Source of the DNA: JBBRLA01 sp038231615
GTDB lineage: Bacteria; Myxococcota_A; Polyangia; Palsa-1104; JAEUJZ01
DNA length: 8,370 nucleotides
Assembly (NCBI GenBank): GCA_038231615.1
Contig: JBBRLA010000372.1
Location: 1-8,370 of the forward strand
Reading direction: 5' to 3'
Each line of letters starts with the position of its first letter. Positions within the stretch are counted from its first letter, which is position 1. Shown in pieces: positions 6,756 to 8,370 of the stretch. The notes under the pieces were generated by a model, which saw only the letters and a list, made by a program, of their open reading frames with translations, was not told the DNA's origin and searched no databases. Both the position numbers and the translations under genes were made by a program.

Positions 6756-6824
6756 ATGACCGGCAGCTTACAGATCAAGGAGGACCGGCGCAACCCGATC
6801 TCCCGTAGTAGATTTAGGTCGTGA
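6756..6824 (+). CDS. Possible 22-residue leader peptide
   Basis: An ATG at 6756 opens a 22-codon frame (MTGSLQIKEDRRNPISRSRF, then RS) that ends with a TGA at 6822-6824. This TGA overlaps the GTG start of the next gene in the sequence GTGA, a four-base overlap typical of translationally coupled genes. No strong Shine-Dalgarno sequence precedes the ATG; GAAGA directly abuts it. An in-frame TTG at 6714, with AAGGA a few bases upstream, is an alternative longer start. The peptide is basic and shows no recognisable motif. It may be fortuitous. Confidence 0.2.
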   Translation: MTGSLQIKEDRRNPISRSRFRS

Positions 6825-7357
6825 GACTCATGCGATCTGCGATGCTCCTGGCAATGACCGTGCTTGTGCCCTGCTGCGCGCCCGCGCCGGCCCCGGATGT
6901 GCCGGTGGGCGACGGGTTTATTCCGCGGGGGGCGATCAACGCGACCGTGCGGAGTGCGGACGACCGCTGCGCGCTGCAGCGGCCCGAACTGATGGAAGGG
7001 CACACCCTGGGCCTGCTGATCGGGGTGCCGCCGGGGCCAGGGGATGAAGCCGGGGTGCAGGTCTCGGTCCCGGGGTCGCGCCTGCCCTCCCTTTCTGCCC
7101 CAACCCACCAGATGGACATCTTCCGCACCGACTCGTACAACACGCCGATCACGGCCTTCGATGGCATGTGCCAGGCCCAGCGGTCGCAGCACTATGAGGG
7201 GCATGCGGCAGGGGATCGCGAGTACCTGGTCCTTTTCCGCAGCCAGGACACGATGCCCACCGGGGTGTGCGGGGTGACGCCGATCCCCTGCGAGACGGTG
7301 GTGACGCTGAGCCTGCCCTACTGCTCGCCGCGGGCGTGCCCGCAGGCGGCGCAGTAG
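6821..7357 (+). CDS. Small secreted or lipoprotein-like hypothetical protein
   Basis: This 178-residue product has an N-terminal signal sequence: MRLMRSA, a hydrophobic core LLAMTVLV, then PCCAPAPAPD. The Cys pair at residues 18-19 suggests a lipoprotein, although Pro or Cys before the modified Cys departs from the usual lipobox ([LVI]-[AST]-[GA]-C). The mature part has six further cysteines (DDRCALQ, GMCQA, GVCGVTPIPC, YCSPRAC), mostly in the C-terminal third, which fits disulfide bonding outside the cytoplasm. I do not recognise the family. The GTG at 6821 is chosen for its better basic n-region and its four-base overlap with a small upstream frame; an ATG at 6830 would give 175 residues. 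The gene ends 17 bp before tsaC, so the two are probably co-transcribed, but a functional tie between an exported protein and tRNA modification is not evident. Confidence 0.65.
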   Translation: MRLMRSAMLLAMTVLVPCCAPAPAPDVPVGDGFIPRGAINATVRSADDRCALQRPELMEGHTLGLLIGVPPGPGDEAGVQVSVPGSRLPSLSAPTHQMDIFRTDSYNTPITAFDGMCQAQRSQHYEGHAAGDREYLVLFRSQDTMPTGVCGVTPIPCETVVTLSLPYCSPRACPQAAQ

Positions 7358-7374
7358 CCGGAGGGCCGCTTCGG

Positions 7375-8370
7375 ATGGCGATGAACGGGCCGTATCCGGT
7401 GCACAACGTGACCGACGAGTCGGTGGCCGAGGCGGCGGCGCTTCTCGTGGCGGGTCAGCTCTGCGCCTTCCCGACCGAAACGGTCTACGGCCTGGGGGGC
7501 AATGCGCTCTCCGAACAGGCGGTGCGGCGGATCTACGCGGCCAAGGGGCGGCCGGCGGACAACCCGTTGATCGTCCACGTGGCCGACGAGGCGGCAGCGC
7601 GGGCAGTGGCGGGGGAATGGCCGCGGGCGGCGGAGATCCTGGCGGCGCGGTTCTGGCCCGGGCCGCTGACCCTGGTGGTCCGGCGCGGGGCGGCGATCCC
7701 GGCCCTGGTCAGCGCGGGGTCCGAGACGGTGGCCCTGAGGGTGCCGGCCCACCCGGTGGCGGCACGTCTCCTGCGCGCCTGCGGGCTGCCGGTGGCGGCG
7801 CCCAGCGCCAACCGATCGGAGCAGCTTTCCCCCACCACGGCGGAGCATGTGCGCCGGGGCCTGCCCGGGGTGCTGGTCCTGGACGGCGGGCCCTGCCGGC
7901 TGGGGATCGAGTCGACAGTGGTGGATTTGACCCGGGAACCGGCGCGGCTCCTGCGGCCGGGGGCGTTGCCCTTGTCGGCGCTGCGGTCGGTGCTGGGGGA
8001 AGTTGCGCTGCCCGGTCCTCCGATGGCGGAGGGACCGGCCCGGTCGCCGGGGATGAGGACCCGGCACTATGCGCCCCGGGCGCGACTCGTGCTAACGCCG
8101 GAGGGCAGCGACCCGACGCGGCTTGGCGGGGCGGGCAAGCTGGGGGTACTGATGATTGAAGGTCGCGGGTGGACCGCAAACGCGGCTCGGGATGGGGGCG
8201 ACCGGCTGGTGGTCGAGTCCATGCCCGACGATCCCCAGGGCTACGGCGCCGACCTCTACGCCGCGCTGCACCGGCTGGACGATGCGGGCGTCGAGACCAT
8301 CGTGGTGCACCTGCCGGATCGCGGCGAGACCTGGCTGGCGATCTGCGACCGCCTGCGCCGGGCCGCCGCC
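7375..8370 (+). CDS. tsaC: Threonylcarbamoyl-AMP synthase, Sua5 type (3' end cut off)
   Basis: The frame is open from the ATG at 7375 to the window edge (332 codons), and GGAGGG lies 9 nt upstream. The enzyme makes L-threonylcarbamoyladenylate from threonine, bicarbonate and ATP, the first step of t6A formation at position 37 of tRNAs that read ANN codons. The YrdC/Sua5 domain occupies residues about 10-200, with FPTETVYGLGGNA, the basic AAKGRPADNPLIVHV loop, ARFWPGPLTLVV, VALRVPAHP, APSANRSEQLSPT and GIESTVVD followed by LLRPGAL. The interdomain linker SPGMRTRHYAPRA (about 226-238) and a C-terminal Sua5 domain, ending ETWLAICDRLRRAAA, mark it as the long Sua5 form rather than short TsaC. By comparison with Sua5 proteins of about 340 residues, only a few residues are missing. 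A GTG at 7336 is a less likely start because it lacks this ribosome site. It follows the small lipoprotein-like gene by 17 bp. Confidence 0.95.
   Translation, partial: MAMNGPYPVHNVTDESVAEAAALLVAGQLCAFPTETVYGLGGNALSEQAVRRIYAAKGRPADNPLIVHVADEAAARAVAGEWPRAAEILAARFWPGPLTLVVRRGAAIPALVSAGSETVALRVPAHPVAARLLRACGLPVAAPSANRSEQLSPTTAEHVRRGLPGVLVLDGGPCRLGIESTVVDLTREPARLLRPGALPLSALRSVLGEVALPGPPMAEGPARSPGMRTRHYAPRARLVLTPEGSDPTRLGGAGKLGVLMIEGRGWTANAARDGGDRLVVESMPDDPQGYGADLYAALHRLDDAGVETIVVHLPDRGETWLAICDRLRRAAA

Noticed and set aside
6740..7204. Minus-strand frame of 154 codons over the lipoprotein-like gene
   Set aside because: No signal, motif or ribosome site; the plus frame has a signal peptide and a pattern of cysteines.
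7318..8067. Minus-strand frame of 249 codons over tsaC
   Set aside because: Arg/Pro/His-rich shadow of the unmistakable Sua5-type gene on the plus strand.

Overview
The window is GC-rich bacterial chromosomal DNA with few and short non-coding gaps. GTG starts are frequent, and two products are predicted to be exported. Gene content (an RNase Y family nuclease, a CehA/McbA-like exported protein with a carboxypeptidase-regulatory-type domain, a small Cys-containing lipoprotein candidate and a Sua5-type tRNA-modification enzyme) best fits a diderm of the Myxococcota or former Deltaproteobacteria. That placement is inference from content and composition only.

Layout, left to right. Positions 31-2637 (minus) encode a secreted protein of about 868 residues. 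It follows the domain plan of CehA/McbA PHP-type metallohydrolases but has lost the recognisable metal-ligand motifs, and it carries four near-perfect 11-residue repeats. Positions 2638-3017 are non-coding. They hold a promoter candidate for that gene and a striking 175-bp mirror-symmetric element (2830-3004) made of three hairpins closed by a terminal inverted repeat. Positions 3018-4583 (minus) encode an RNase Y family protein with an intact HD site but an eroded KH motif. Positions 4650-5405 (minus) encode a membrane-anchored TPR protein. Positions 5452-6630 (minus) encode a divergent ATP-grasp protein that resembles the STM4014 family. These last three minus-strand genes are separated by 46 and 66 bp and probably form one leftward transcription unit, in the order ATP-grasp, TPR, RNase Y.

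A divergent intergenic region (about 6631-6820) separates this unit from a rightward pair: a small secreted or lipoprotein-like gene (6821-7357), then tsaC/sua5 (7375 to the window end). The latter has a good Shine-Dalgarno sequence and is almost complete when the window ends. A 22-codon reading frame whose stop overlaps the lipoprotein GTG start by four bases is a possible leader peptide.

I see no phage, insertion sequence, CRISPR array, rRNA or tRNA gene. The most unusual items are the symmetric REPIN-like element, the catalytically eroded PHP-like protein with its fresh repeat expansion, and the RNase Y with a degenerate RNA-binding loop. I do not see a clear multi-gene defence or biosynthetic system.
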